Assembly: GCA_950295325.1 (NCBI GenBank)
Contig: OX485806.1
Span: 9,984,001-10,044,000, forward strand
Direction: 5' to 3'
Length of the DNA: 60,000 nt
DNA from: Polytrichum commune
Taxonomy: Eukaryota; Streptophyta; Polytrichopsida; Polytrichales; Polytrichaceae
This document shows positions 1-12,143 of this stretch, in pieces. The notes under the pieces were generated by a model, which worked only from the letters and a program-made list of their open reading frames with translations, made no database searches and was not told the origin of the DNA. Position 1 is the first letter of the stretch; each line of letters opens with the position of its first letter. The translations under genes were made by a program, and so were the position numbers.

Positions 1-64
1 TATGCCTATCCTTTGTTAAGTGTGTGTGTGTATGTGTGTGTGTGTGTGTTGGGGGGGGGGGGGG
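1..64. repeat. (GT)n microsatellite followed by a G run
   Basis: A GT/TG dinucleotide tract at about 20-50 runs directly into about 14 consecutive G residues. This is simple sequence with no gene signal. Confidence 0.8.
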
Positions 65-100
65 TTGTGACACCTCCAAACCACACACCAAATGGTCGTT

Positions 101-252
101 CTTTTCATATTCAAAGTCAAGCCACATAATACTCTCATGAGAGTCTATTGTTGAATGTTATAGGAATGTGGATTTTTCTTTTCATATTCAAAGTCAAGCC
201 ACATAATACTCTCATGAGAGTCTATTGTTGAATGTTATAGGAATGTGGATTT
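101..252. repeat. perfect 75-bp tandem duplication
   Basis: The stretch 101-175 is repeated without a visible mismatch at 178-252, with a period of 77 bp. Each unit contains the small palindrome ACTCTCATGAGAGT. Identity over the whole unit suggests either a very recent duplication or an assembly artefact. No coding signal is seen. Confidence 0.9.
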
Positions 253-339
253 GAAAAGGGACACCACCTTGGCAACATGGTGGAGGCATTGAGTTGAGTT
301 TTCCCGGTAAAACATGGGCCTGGGGACATGTGCAGGGAA

Positions 340-505
340 AACGGTTAATTGGAGGTGCCTATATTTGAGTGGTACCTATATGGCAAGGCATGTAGTTAAG
401 AGCAAACTTCAAGAAGTGTTACAATGAGACTGGACTATGTTCTCAAAATATACACAGCATTTTAGGTTTAAGACAAGAAGAACATAATTGGGAGGGTGCT
501 AACTA
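340..505 (+). repeat. dispersed repeat R1, partial copy
   Basis: Carries the diagnostic core of the window's most abundant repeat: TTTGAGTGGTA, then a GAGACTGGACTATG box, CTCAAAATAT and AACATAATTGGGAGG. Both ends are lost. The following 600-1480 shows nothing I can support. Confidence 0.6.
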
Positions 506-1481
506 TACTTATTATCTTGCGAGGTAATTACCATAGTATACCGGGGCTACATGTAGCGGAGAATATTGCCCTTTGAAGCGACTAATTGAGGAGGAACTAA
601 ATCTAATGACACTTTTGGTATAAAGTAGACATTCTTAGGTTTGTGGCAGTACATTTTGAACACCGGTGCAATGTCATCGTGGATGATGCCATATGGACCT
701 ATGCATATACCACATCACTTTTATCGTGTCCCTACCTCCTCCTGGACCCCCATGGTCCCCACACCTTTCTAGAACGATGGGGGAACAAAGGGGTGATGGC
801 CTCACCACCACGCCTTCCTTCAATATAGTAGATGTGATCTCACTCCTTGAGGTTACTGCAAGAGGCACTTTGACACTTGTACTACGTTTCTGACGTACTT
901 GATACAATTTGCCCCCCTATATTTGTTAACGATGGGGAGTGGAAATTTTCTCAACACATATGGAATGTGAACACTTTAACAAATACAAAGTTCAACAAAC
1001 AAGAAGATAACACTTATAAATGTAGTGCAAGTAAAATATTGTTGTGACATTAAATGAAGTTTCAAAATACAAGTGAGGAGTATCACTCATCCATTTCCAT
1101 TCCTCTAGGATTGAGGAAGGCATCTATAGAGGTATGGTGGAGTTGATTCACATATATCCATCAAATACCCAACCAATATCATCCAAGTTAATGAAACGAA
1201 AACTAGATTGAAACCAACAACCTTTACAACCCCCACTATAAACCAAATGGCAACAAACCACCAACCCTAAGGCCCTATAGGTAAAAAAAAACCTCAAAAA
1301 GAGCAAAACGCTTCTACCTACAAGTAGGTAGTACACCACCAAAGAAACCACCCATGCATTGCATGGGTATTTTCTGGTGACGAATGGGTTTTCGTTCGTG
1401 CAAGTAAAAAAACACACATGCATCCTTTTTTTAAAAAATTATTTATTGGAAGTGTTGGGCCACAATACTACAACTACGTAA

Positions 1482-2160
1482 GGTAGACTTGCCTAATTCA
1501 ATTACTTAACTTAATTGGACACCTACGATTGAATGGTACGTGGTTAGATGAGACTCCAAAACTAGATACCAAAAAGGAATGTGTCTAAAAGAGACTTGAC
1601 TACTACGTGTTCAAAATATGATGACTATTCTAAGTTCAATAGTCAACATGATTGAGAGAACCTATATGATGATTTAATGAACACGAGAATCTTCACTTTG
1701 ATAATCGTTAAGATGTTCATGTAAGCTCTGAAAATCATAAGGAAGATTTGGATTTGCTAAGCATCTCGTACTTAAGGTAGCGGGGCACATTCCCGCTCGA
1801 ATTTCATATTGGCATGTTCATTGGGGAGTTATTAAGGGGGAATCAATCTTGGAAGATGTGCAAAGTACATTGGAAATTGGACCAATTGGAATAATTCATT
1901 TTGGATTAATATTGAATTAGTTATGAATTTTGAAAGGAGAACTCATAGGGATACCCAAAACCACTCACCCCAAAAATGTACACCATGATTACATAGAAAT
2001 TTGAGGTTAGAAGCTATAATGTACCTCTTGTTTGGATAGGTCTAGTGAGCGGTTTAAGGACCCGAGCGGGAATGTGCCCCGCTACCTTATCACGTGTTTC
2101 ATATATTTGGAGAAGTGAGCTAGTTGGAATAAGTAACCATTTAAGACCCATCTACCTTAC
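1482..2160 (+). repeat. dispersed repeat R1, copy split by a MITE
   Basis: The repeat begins with TAAGGTAGA and ends with TCTACCTTA at about 2150-2158, so short terminal inverted repeats frame it. The core boxes seen in the other copies are in order. A 313-bp inverted-repeat element (1775-2087) interrupts it after the GCATCTCGTACT box; removal restores the same order as the uninterrupted copy at 26769-27095. R1 looks like a non-autonomous DNA element of about 330 bp; superfamily not assigned. Confidence 0.75.
1775..2087. mobile_element. TA-flanked MITE nested in R1
   Basis: The ends are perfect inverted repeats of 25 bp, starting AGGTAGCGGGGCACATTCCC on each strand. The element is bordered by TA at 1773-1774 and 2088-2089. 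The interior has no open frame of note. TA borders fit the Tc1/mariner (Stowaway-like) mode of insertion; because TTA also partly fits, PIF/Harbinger is the alternative. It is younger than the R1 copy it splits. Confidence 0.8.
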
Positions 2161-2389
2161 CTTCACTTTACTTTGGCGGTAGAGCCGCATTTGAAGTCCA
2201 CGTCAGATTTTGGACCAAAACTCTAAACCCTAAAGCCAAGCTAAGCCGGTTTTGCCTCTCGTGCTATTGACATCTTCTTCCCATGTGTTGGAGCTCTTCG
2301 GCATGCTTGCCGCAAGGCTAAGGCAAGTAATAACCATAACCATGTGTTAAATGGATACTTTTCTCTCACTTATCTTAGGATATGAAACG

Positions 2390-2605
2390 AAGAGAGGGAA
2401 TTATTGTATACGAGTTTACCTATCATCCATCGTACATAAAATCTTGATCTTCTTATAGGTTTGTTGCTGATTCATCTCAATAGAATTTGAGTAAACTAAA
2501 TTAGGGTCTATTAAACTAATTTCGGTGTCAAATCAACATTAAAAAAAAGTAACCTCTGGGCTAAATCTTACTTCATGGTTTTTATGTTGGATGAATGAGA
2601 GGGTC
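2390..2605. repeat. dispersed repeat R2 (long-TIR MITE-like)
   Basis: Begins GAGAGGGAATTATTGTATAC and ends with ATGTTGGATGAATGAGAG, followed by a (CT)n tract at 2601-2623. Related copies lie at 10872-11105 and 33606-33846. In the third copy the two ends are clear inverted repeats of about 45 bp. The shared middle reads GACACCG/GTGTCAAAT-like boxes. Non-coding. Confidence 0.6.
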
Positions 2606-2624
2606 TCTCTCTCTCTCTCTCTCT

Positions 2625-2935
2625 GATTAAAAAATCCAAATTTTGTACGCGTAGCCATTTGCCTCTGAATTTTCAGCGCTCATATGAATATCATATTCAT
2701 TATCGAAGTGAAGATTCTTGTGCGCGTTCAGTTGTGATATATATAGGTCCCCCGAATCACGTTGACCATTGAGCCTAGAATGGTCAACATAGTTTGGACA
2801 TGTAGTGTGATATCTTATTGGAACATATGTCTTTTTGGTGTATGTTCTTGGATCCACACGTACCCACATAGCACTCAAGTCGAGGTGTTTGGATGATTGT
2901 TGTGTTGGAATCAGATGCATCTACCTTAATATATA
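2625..2935 (-). repeat. dispersed repeat R1, reverse copy
   Basis: Reverse-complement copy with the boxes CATATGAATATCATATTCATT, AAGTGAAGATTCTTG and GACATGTAGTGTGAT in order, ending near CTACCTTAATAT. A 97-codon frame on the minus strand across it is only the repeat read through. The stretch 2936-3600 shows nothing I can support. Confidence 0.7.
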
Positions 2936-3689
2936 GCAATATACTTCTACTTATTTGGGGAGGTATTCAATTATTAGTGATGCCCTTTTCATCCCTCATA
3001 ACATTATCCAACTGCTATTAACCGTTTCATTCTAATATTATAATACTTAGTGATAATGCTTCATCCAAGTTTATGAATTTGCTTAGAGAAGCATCCATAA
3101 GGTATAATTCTAGCACCTTACATGACATGTTCCTGGCCCCACCCAACTTGGTCACTTAATTAGCTGAAGAATATTATGCCTGAACATTTGCAGTGTAGAC
3201 TGAATTGAAAAATAGCAACATCATGTGGAACCATGAACTTTATTGTTAAGAAAGAAATATTCCCTAGCACCCTTGGTTAAACTCCATGATCATAATCAAT
3301 TATGTCACAATTCTTTTGAATTCTTGGAGTAAAATGTTTTATGAAATCGAGATCATGAAGACTTTTGAAAAGTATTGCCCCATGGATGTGGTCTGAAAAT
3401 AAATCATCCATAACTTTGTAGAAATGTGAAACATCTTTTGAAACCAAGAAGTCTAATTTTCAATCAATTTATGAAGGGAAAATCCAAGAGCATCACAACC
3501 ATCAAAACTTGTCACAATGTTTCATCCATGGAGGCAAGATATCATCCGCAAATCCCTATATTTTGTCTGTGGACTTGTTTACTATGAACGGTATAGGACC
3601 ATTTCGTGTAGGTGGATGACTCACTGCTCCTGCTCTTATGGCTCATCATCCACTATCCTCTTGCAACACTGAATAATGCTACATTTAGT

Positions 3690-4025
3690 GCCATATGGTA
3701 TTTTATGTCACGCGCGGTGGTAACTTTTCTAATGACATTTCGTATGAATAAGTTCACAGCTACTGTCATCCCAACTTACTTTTTAGTTCATCCACATTTA
3801 GTTTGGTATATTTTGCATCCCAAATTTTTTTGTAATGTAAGATTGTCACGGACGATTGAAATTTGGATGAAAAACCACCTAGTAAGTGACAGTAATTGCA
3901 ACATCGTAATTCTTGAACGTCCAAATGCTTTTCACAAGGGATGAAAATCAATGTTAGGTTCACACATATTTACATTTATTATTGAGCAAGACAAATAGGG
4001 CTGGTGAACCTAATTACAACATTGA
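3690..4025 (+). repeat. dispersed repeat R3
   Basis: Shares ordered boxes with 51930-52310 on the same strand (ATTTGGATGAAAAA, GTATATTTTGCATCC, ATTGAGCAAGACAAATAG) and with 12144-12515 and 57865-58175 in reverse. Rich in the words CATCC and GGATG. Better-preserved copies have CACTA-like ends. No protein is recognisable. Confidence 0.65.
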
Positions 4026-4269
4026 AGGCGGGTATCCAATCCATAACCGATCGCTCATCCAAAAAGCAAAACGAATGTCGACACTCGTCACATCCATCCA
4101 CAAAGGCATGATGTCATCCATAATTCCCAGATTTCGTCCATGAACTGATCAATTAAGAGAAGCGGTATAGAGAAGCGGTATAGTAAGACCTGCCAGTCAG
4201 CCAGCCACTAGAGCAGTCAACGCTGTTTCTTTACACGGCGTCACGGACTATTGAAAACTGGAGGGGCAA

Positions 4270-4330
4270 ACCTTGACTCTCACTCTTGTCGACCACCACT
4301 TTATATAATCCCTCCCACAGATGCATCACA
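4270..4330 (+). promoter_or_regulatory. putative promoter of the lipoxygenase gene
   Basis: A TATA box (TTATATAATC, 4311-4320) sits about 435 bp before the lipoxygenase start codon. Just upstream, around 4272, is CTTGACTC, which contains the TTGAC core bound by WRKY factors. A transcription start near 4345 would leave a leader of about 400 nt that contains a long T run at 4668-4682. The TATA spacing is seen; factor binding is inferred. Confidence 0.45.
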
Positions 4331-4747
4331 TTCGTTATATGCACTCACACACATCTGGATTCCGAACTCCAATTCTCGCGGTGCCTCTTTAGAGCACCAG
4401 TTCATGCACTACTTCTTAGAATTCCAATTCTTGCAACACTTTTTTTTTATTCTCCTTCGTATCTCATTGAGCCGGTTTCAATTCGGCGTGCCTTTGTTGT
4501 ATGTCTGTGACGGAATTCAGTTTTCTGGAAGGAGGCTTCATGTTGCAGACGTTTCGCAATTTTAGAGTGCTGCATACACTAATTCTTAATTAGCTGGTTT
4601 TGCGTAGCTCATCCGCTAGTTCGTCGAGAATTTGATTCATCCTGTTTGATCAATTCGGCGTGCCCTTTTTTTTTTTTTTTTGGGGAGCGCTGTGTGAGGC
4701 TTGAAGAGATTGGAAGGATTTTTTTGGCGAAATTTTTAGTAGTAGAA

Positions 4748-7700
4748 ATGGCGCAAGCTCTGCGATGTAGCGGTACTAGTAGTACAGGAGCTCTGATTTT
4801 GAAGCCTTATTTGTTAGAATCGGCAGGCAGTTTGTTACGACGCCATGCTTTAGCAGTGCCTAGAGTCTCCAAGTGTGTGACATGTAAGGCCGTTGACGAT
4901 GAGAGAGGGAGTAGGAAAAATGGACGGAAACGGCCGAGCCAGTCGAGGTCTGCCGTCGGCTGTAAAGGGATGGTGCGTACGTCAGTGCAAGAAGGGACCC
5001 TCAAGATAGGCCATGGTTTAGGAAGTGTATGGGATCGTGTATTAGAAGAGAAGCGGGAGGACGAAACCTTAGTGGAAATTAAGGCTACTGTAGTGGTGTG
5101 TAAGAAGGAATTTTTCGTGACGCCAGTTGCAGTGCCGACGGGTGACTTTACGGTTTGCGATCAAGAAGATGAAGAGTTAGGCAAGAAGGTGTTCCTGCAG
5201 CTAATCAGCGAAGAAGCTGATCCAAGTGAGTACTTCGTATCCTGACCTCCCGAGAGATTACAATGTACTCTTGCAAGCATCAATGTAGTTTTTGAAAGAG
5301 AATAGACTCATCTTCCCTCTCTCGAACAATAATTTGTGTCTTCCATCCGTCGATGTTCATTTCATTAGAGAATGTACAGCTTAGAATTCTAACCTTGTGG
5401 AAGTGGCCTTGAAACTACAGGCACCGGAAAGGCATTGCGCAGTACAGAAATGACTATAGAGAATTGGACAGGAGGTGACAGCACCACTCGTTACAATCTT
5501 GCGTCGGCAAACTTAAGTACGTTTGAAGTCTCCTTCAAGGTGAAGAAATGGTTTGGAGCTCCGGGCGCAATAGTAGTCAGAAATTTCCACCGCAACGAGT
5601 TTCTTCTGAAAGCAGTCACCATTGAGCTTCCAGGACAAGAGGCCGTGCATTTCCCGTGCGATTCGTGTATCTTCAACGCAGAAAGTTACACTGCAGACCG
5701 CACATTTTTCAGCAATAAGGTGAATATTGAACTTCCTGTCCACGTTCATGGCATTCCTTAGAGAAATGCATCGATTCGAACCAAATCCTATTTCAGAATG
5801 AAACCGAACCAATTGAGTTGTACGATTTTGGAGACCTACAAAACCCATTAGAATTTGGTTTCTGAAAAGTGCGGGTGTCGCTGTTCTTGTTCCAGGTATA
5901 TTTGCCGCATGAAACTCCAGTGGGATTAAAAGAAGTGAGGGAACAAGAACTGGTGAATTTGCGCGGGGATGGAACTGGGGAGCGGAAGCTAGCAGACCGG
6001 ATATACGACTACGACGTTTACAATGACTTAGGTGACTGCGACCAACATGAGAGCTTGAAGAGGCCAGTGCTAGGTGGAAATGATGAGCTACCATATCCCA
6101 GGCGGATGCGAACTGGACGACAACCATCCACAACTCGTATGAATCTTGCATGCCCTTCTCAAATATACTCTGATATCAAATATTCTACTCCACCATTTAC
6201 GTTTATTCAACAACTGCGCTGCGTTCTCCAGAAAGAAATGAAATGGCTTGGATGCATCACAAAAGCTCCACAAATGAATGCTGATGTGTGAATTGCAGCG
6301 GTTTGGAGAAAGAACTGTGATGAAGCAGAAAGACTAAACTAACCTTTTTTTTTCTCTTTACAGAGCCGGAGGCGGAAAGCCGTGGGGACTTATGGACGCC
6401 GTTTTACATCCCCCGCGACGAGCGGCTCACAATGGTGAGAACCGAAGACTCCCAGGAATGCGCAATCCAAGCCGCCTCCCGAAAGCTGATGCCGGCACTT
6501 CAAAATCTGTACTCCGCGCAACTGGAGTTTGAGAGCATGAATGAGATTGCGGACCTCTTCAAGAAAGGTGTTGTCGTGAGCGCCGTTTCTGAATCTGATG
6601 ACTCTGAGTCGGATTCCGAAAGTGTCCTCACATACCCCATGCCAAAAGTCATTGCAGGTAAATCACTTCTCTATCTATTTTCCTGAAGAAATTAAGTAAA
6701 TATGGACAAAATACTTCTCCAAAAATAATAATGCAGGTGAGAGTCAATTTTGTATCGTACACACTTGGGGCCAGAAAAAACTAGAAGTATAGGTTGGAAA
6801 TACCTAATTCTGCATACTTTGAAAATTAGACATGTCTTTTTCCACAAATAATAGTACGATGTGCACACCACTAAAACGTGTTACATCAAGTGATGTAGTC
6901 CACATCTAAGAATAACATCCCGCTACTATCTACCAATACTTATATCATAGAGTCTGCCTACAGAACGACACGTATTCAATTACGTTAAGTCCAAAGTTCA
7001 TGGATAATACCTGGTTAGAGGCTCGTCTGGAGTTCTTGTGTACTGAAAAGGGCATGGCCTATTTTGCGCGGAACCAACTCGCTGACAATACATTGCTGGT
7101 TGGTTTTGCAGTCGATGAGAAAGCATGGACGCTTGATGATGAATTTGCGCGAGAGATGCTAGCAGGTCTCAACCCCGTGGTCATCGAGCGCCTCCAGGAG
7201 TTTCCCATGCAGAGTAAACTCGACGCAGCGAGCTATGGCATTAACGCTGTCTCTGGGATCTCCGCGCAGCACATTGAGCCTTTCTTGGATGGCATGGATG
7301 CACAGACATCGGTCGCTCAAAGTAGGATTTTCGCCCTTGACTATCACGACGCGTACCTGCCTTTTGTGAACAAGATCAACGAGTCGCCAACTTGCAAGGC
7401 ATACGCAACCCGGACCATACTGTTCTTGACGAAGGAGGGCACATTGAGGCCCGTCGCCATTGAGTTGAGTCTCCCCGCTCAAGAGACCGGGGGCGAATGC
7501 TCGAACCGCGTAGTCACACCCCCTCCTACGGGTACCAAAGATTGGGTGTGGGAGCTTGCGAAATCGCATGTATTGGCCAACGACGCTGGATATCACCAAC
7601 TCGTTAGCCACTGGTGAGCCTCAAGCTTCATTTTGAGCACACTTGTCCATAGCTCAGTCTGCAACTGAATTTTTTCCTGACCAATTATCCAAGACCTCCG

Positions 7701-10045
7701 ATTAGTGAAGGGGGTTAGGATTTGAGAGTCTTGGTGAGGAGGTATTCATCACCGCGGCTACGATCATTTTGGGGCTCACGACGGTGTTGTGGAAATGTCG
7801 TTGGTTTCTTGCTATTGCCGTTAGTGCTTGTGGTGGTGGTGGTTTCCTAACTGTGCGTTTGTACATACAGTCCGGTCTTTGTGTGAATTCTTTTTCCTTA
7901 CCCTTCTCTCAAGCCCGGCTTGGAGTGTGAGGTGTGCTATGATTTCGTCAAAGACTAATCGCCATTTGATACAATGTATATAATTCATATATCACCTACC
8001 ACTGTTCCTTGAACTCGTGTTTCTTTCATGTGTGTCTCACCGTGGAACATCGAAACTCTTGCAGGCTGCGGTCACATGCAACAATGGAACCAGTGGTGAT
8101 CGCGACCAACAGGCAACTGAGCGCTCTGCACCCCATTCACCAAGCTCTCGTGCCCCATTTTCGAAACACATTAGACATCAATGCCGCAGCGCGCAAGGCC
8201 CTCATCAATGCAGGCGGAATCATCGAGAAGACCTTTACCCCACACGAATACTCCATGCAAATGAGCTCTGCTGTGTACAAGCACGCATGGCGCTTCGATG
8301 AGCAAGCATTGCCCAACGACTTGATCAAAAGGTAGGTGGATGACCTTACGTTACCTAACCCTCTGAATCATCTCAATCAGTCATCAACTCATGACAACAC
8401 CACCTAAGCATCAAGACGCACCTGCCAGAAAATCTAGCCATGGCGCTTGTCTTAAAAATCTCTACGCCAACCTGTAATTAATCTCACAGATTGTGGTTGT
8501 TTGGATGTCATGTCAGGGGCATGGCTATCCCGGATGAAAACTCCGAGCACGGAGTGCGGCTAGTGATTGAGGATTACCCCTTCGCAGCTGACGGGCTTGA
8601 GCTTTGGAGCGCCATTCGCTCATGGCTACTGGAGTACGTCGATCTCATCTACAGAGATGAGGAGAGTGTCCAAAATGACAGGGAGCTCCAAAGCTGGTGG
8701 GCAGAGATTCGAACTGTTGGCCATGGCGACAAGAAGGATGCCGATGGATGGCCCACATTGGACTCCAAGGCATCCTTGGTCCAGACTCTGAGCACCATTG
8801 TCTGGATCGCTTCGTGTCACCACGCGGCGGTGAATTTCGGGCAGTATGAGTACGCTGGGTTCATGCCCAATCACCCGACCATGACACGCCGTCTCATCCC
8901 CGCCGAGGGTACACCGGCATTCGAGGAGCTTCAACGAAACCCTGAAGCTTTTTACTTGTCCACCATCTCCAATGAGACTCAAGCCACTGTGATCATGACC
9001 ACAACCGAAGCTCTCTCCACCCACTCCAGCCAGGAAGAGTACCTGGGCCAGCGCTCTACACCGAATTGGACGAGCGATGAGAAGGTACTTACAAATAAAC
9101 TTCACCTTCATTTAAAATAAGTGATTTCTGCTCTCGTGTGGAACTACCTGTACCACCCGCAGGGGTCAGCCTCTTTAGGGCCTGGTTTGGAGCTGCTATA
9201 ACATTTTAAAGCAGAAGCACTATATCTGCTAGTTTCGTTTTGTGTACCAGTGCAGGTATCCCTTAACTCAACGCTACTTTTTGGTCGGGAGTTGGTTGTT
9301 TTGCATACAAGATTATCCACGTTTAGTAAGTTTCTGGCCCATGCTTGCAGTTGGTGTGAAGGTCTGAATGAAGAACATTCCATATCAGTTCACTGAGGGT
9401 CAAACTCATTTGACATGCCAAGAGGTGCTAAAATGAGTTTGGCCTTCAAATGAACCTAAATATGTTGCTCTTCATTTAAATTCAAGCACTACCTCCGAGC
9501 ATGTACCACAAGTGGAAAGAAAATTACTGATTCTATATGCAAGACAACCAAATGAGGGACGTTAGCTCCTTACGCCTCAATTTGATCGGGGACCTAAGGA
9601 CGACATTTGAAAGTGTAAACCTGTTCTAGTTCAGACACAAATGGTGTCATTCGATTCCTCTTAATGCCCTCCTTCCAAGCATGTGGCTCCTCTGTGTGAA
9701 GTAACCAATATCAATTCATTAGACCCATTAGAAGTGATTTAGAACCCAGTGCTCTAAAGGAGGGACTTGCCCCCCAGGTTAATTCTGCTCAATTCATGGG
9801 TGTGCTTTCCATTGAATCCTCAATTGAATTCTCACCATGATTTCATCGGTCTGCCACAGATTCTGGCAGTCTTCAAGAAATTCCAGGAGCGGATCGGAGA
9901 GATCGAGGAGCTCATCAAGGCGAGGAATCAAGAGAAGAGGCTCAAGAACCGTTACGGCAGCGTTGCGATCCCATACGAGCTTTTGTATCCCTCATCCGAT
10001 TCCGGGTTGACAGGCAAGGGTGTCCCAAACAGCACCTCAATCTGA
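4748..10045 (+). CDS. LOX: plastid-type lipoxygenase, 8 exons
   Basis: Linoleate/linolenate dioxygenase that starts oxylipin synthesis. Exons: 4748-5225, 5421-5719, 5896-6136, 6364-6657, about 7019-7613, 8065-8331, 8517-9084, 9860-10045; all junctions GT-AG and in frame, 975 residues. The first 45 residues are Ser/Ala/Arg-rich with few acids, as in a plastid transit peptide. A PLAT domain follows ([15 protein letters not shown]). The iron ligands of the family are all present: H635 and H640 in HQLVSHWLRSHA, H827 and N831 in HHAAVNFGQ, and the C-terminal I975 of PNSTSI. The LINAGGIIE site carries Ala, as in S-specific enzymes. The first Met with a transit peptide was chosen; an upstream in-frame codon lies in a T-rich leader. 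The acceptor of intron 4 is uncertain: 7019 keeps the frame, 6953 also would. An acidic Ser/Asp/Glu stretch near residues 400-410 is unusual. Identification is very secure; 13-specificity is likely but not proven. Confidence 0.95.
9262..9565 (+). repeat. dispersed repeat R6 in lipoxygenase intron 7
   Basis: About 300 bp inside the 775-bp last intron matches 22975-23313 in order: TTGTTTTGCA, TGGACATGCC/TGGCATGCC-like boxes, and CCACAAGTGGAAAGAAAA. The second copy has inverted ends starting TTTTTGGTCGG, so R6 is probably a non-autonomous DNA element. It explains the greater length of this intron. Confidence 0.6.
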
Positions 10046-10870
10046 CGACACCAACTTTTGCACATCTAACGACATCAACCTTGCACACTCGCAACACATT
10101 TTTGACGAAGATTATGCCGATAATTCAGAATTCCACAAGTGGAAATCTCATTCTTTTCAGGTCAATGTAATTTGACTAGTAGTGATCTAGCTAACAGAGG
10201 AGGTTACATCATGTGCAGATTTGTGAGAAGACATCCTTCTAGCAGCATTGAACATTCTTCCTCCATGTACACCGACAAAAGGGTACGTATTGTGGAAAGA
10301 GTTTGTAGTCAGAGAAGAATTTCTTGTGTAATATAAGTTACTTTGTACATCTAAGTTGCAGTGGCTCTTAAATTCTGAATCTTATTCTACTTCACACGAA
10401 CACATGCAATGCAATATCTTGGACTCTTCCACAAGAAGAATGATGTAGACAAGACTATTGAGCATCTTCGAAATTCCAAACTCTTCATCAATTAGCTCCA
10501 AAATTAGCATCAATTGGTCATCAAAGTCCCCCTCCATTATGTCTCCATTGAGCCTAGATAAATCTCGAATTAGGCACGTCTACCTTAATCGTCTAGATCT
10601 GAAACACAAAGTGTGTGCTCAACTAGTCAACGAAGCTTGCCTTGCCCTAAGGTAGAAGTGCCTATACCGGACACTTTGAGCACTTGAGACTCTTCAGGTG
10701 CTCAAAACATTTCATGGAAGATCTCCAAACTATGCGAACCCATGAAGAGGTTAATGCAAATAAGTTCACGGAACTTTGACACCTTTTGAATTACATGTGA
10801 ATAATGAAGTTGCATAAGTCCCCAAAGCGGACAATGGTGACAATTGAATTTTTTTTCCGCCCTTTTGAAT
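10046..10870. other. lipoxygenase 3' flank, no gene seen
   Basis: The 3' untranslated region of the lipoxygenase probably ends within the first 350 bp (TACTTTGTACATC region). At 10578-10587 GTCTACCTTA and at 10647-10656 CCTAAGGTAGA face each other, matching the ends of R1 with almost no interior. Nothing coding is supported. Confidence 0.4.
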
Positions 10871-10871
10871 C

Positions 10872-11105
10872 TAGGAGAGAGGGAATTATCGTATACGAGC
10901 GTACCTCTCTTTCATCCAACATATAAGACTTGAAACAGTATGTAGCCCAAAAAAATTTGTTTTTTGGGTTAATTTGACACCGAGATTAGCTTTAAAGACC
11001 CCAAATTAGCTTACTCGAGGTCGTTTCGAGGTGAACCTATGAGGATCGAGATTGTAGGAGGTATGTAAAGCTGCATACGATACTTCCTTCTCTCCTTGAA
11101 CCCAT
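10872..11105. repeat. dispersed repeat R2
   Basis: Starts GAGAGGGAATTATCGTATAC and contains TTTGACACCGAGATTAG and GGTCGTTTCGAGGTGAA, matching the copy at 33606-33846. The right end is degraded. Confidence 0.6.
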
Positions 11106-11439
11106 GAGCTACAGTTTTTTATCCTTAGAATAATATCATGAGTACACTCTAGACTCCATAACGTCAACCTCCTTAATGTCTCTCCATCTCTTATATCCCA
11201 AAACCCTAGGCAAAGGATGTTCTCAGTTTAAATCTCACTCCTTGTTGTCACGTTTCCCTCCCATATATCATGGGTTTTGACATTAAAATAAACTGCCAAA
11301 GACTTCAAACCATATGCTCGCATTCATCACATTGTCATCATTGTGATTATTGTAGTTATTGTGATTATTGCAATGTTGACAATGTGTTATTCCATAATGT
11401 CACATGCTACACTTGATCCTCTTTCATCACACATCCATG

Positions 11440-11772
11440 CACTAGTAGAAAACATGGTAAAAAAGAACCGCAATCGTTTTCCCATTGCGGTTCTTTTGAC
11501 CACCCTGATCTGCAGTCACCAAATGACTGCACATTTGTTTTTTTGGTTTTATGACTGCAATTTTGAAATTGTGGGGGCATGTAATACACCGTTGGAAAGG
11601 TATTTTCAAGACCTATCTAGCGGTATATTATAAGCCCCTAAAATTTCAAAATTACAGTCGTAAAACAAAAAAAACAAATCTGCAGTTGTTTGGTGACTGC
11701 AGATCAGGGTGGTCAAAAGAACCGCAATGGGAAAACGACTGCGGTTCTTTTTTACCATGTTTTCTACTAGTG
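11440..11772. mobile_element. CACTA-superfamily MITE with ATG target duplication
   Basis: A 333-bp element that begins CACTAGTAGAAAACATGGTA and ends with its complement. The inverted repeats run over 100 bp with few mismatches, so almost the whole element folds into one hairpin. It is flanked by ATG at 11437-11439 and 11773-11775, the 3-bp target duplication expected of CACTA (En/Spm) transposons. Subterminal GAACCGCAAT / ATTGCGGTTC words lie in both arms. No transposase. Frames through it are read-through only. Confidence 0.92.
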
Positions 11773-12143
11773 ATGTTAACACTACAAAACTCCTTCATAT
11801 CACACGCACTTGATTGCCACAAGTGTGATATTACAGAGTTCAGAGTGTATTCATTTTGAAATATGTAGTTGCCCACATTGGGACAAAGAATTAAGTGTCG
11901 GAATTGCGTCATTTGTGCAATTGGGCACTTCTAAGGTTAAATCTTTTGAGCAGAAAAAAGAAAAGAAAAGAAAAATAAACATTGCTTGTTATGTTGACGT
12001 GAATTTGAGCCTACTGGCCCTACTTTATCCAAGAGTCCCCTTGATACAAAGTGGGGTTTAATGCCTACCTTGCAATAGGTGGGCCCTGGTTAGGTAATTG
12101 TGTGGGTCCCGTGTTTGTGAGGAGGTCCTTCCAAAGGGAGAAG

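Noticed and set aside
4646-4747. Upstream extension of the lipoxygenase frame
   Set aside because: It runs through a T tract giving poly-Phe; the Met at 4748 begins a plausible transit peptide.
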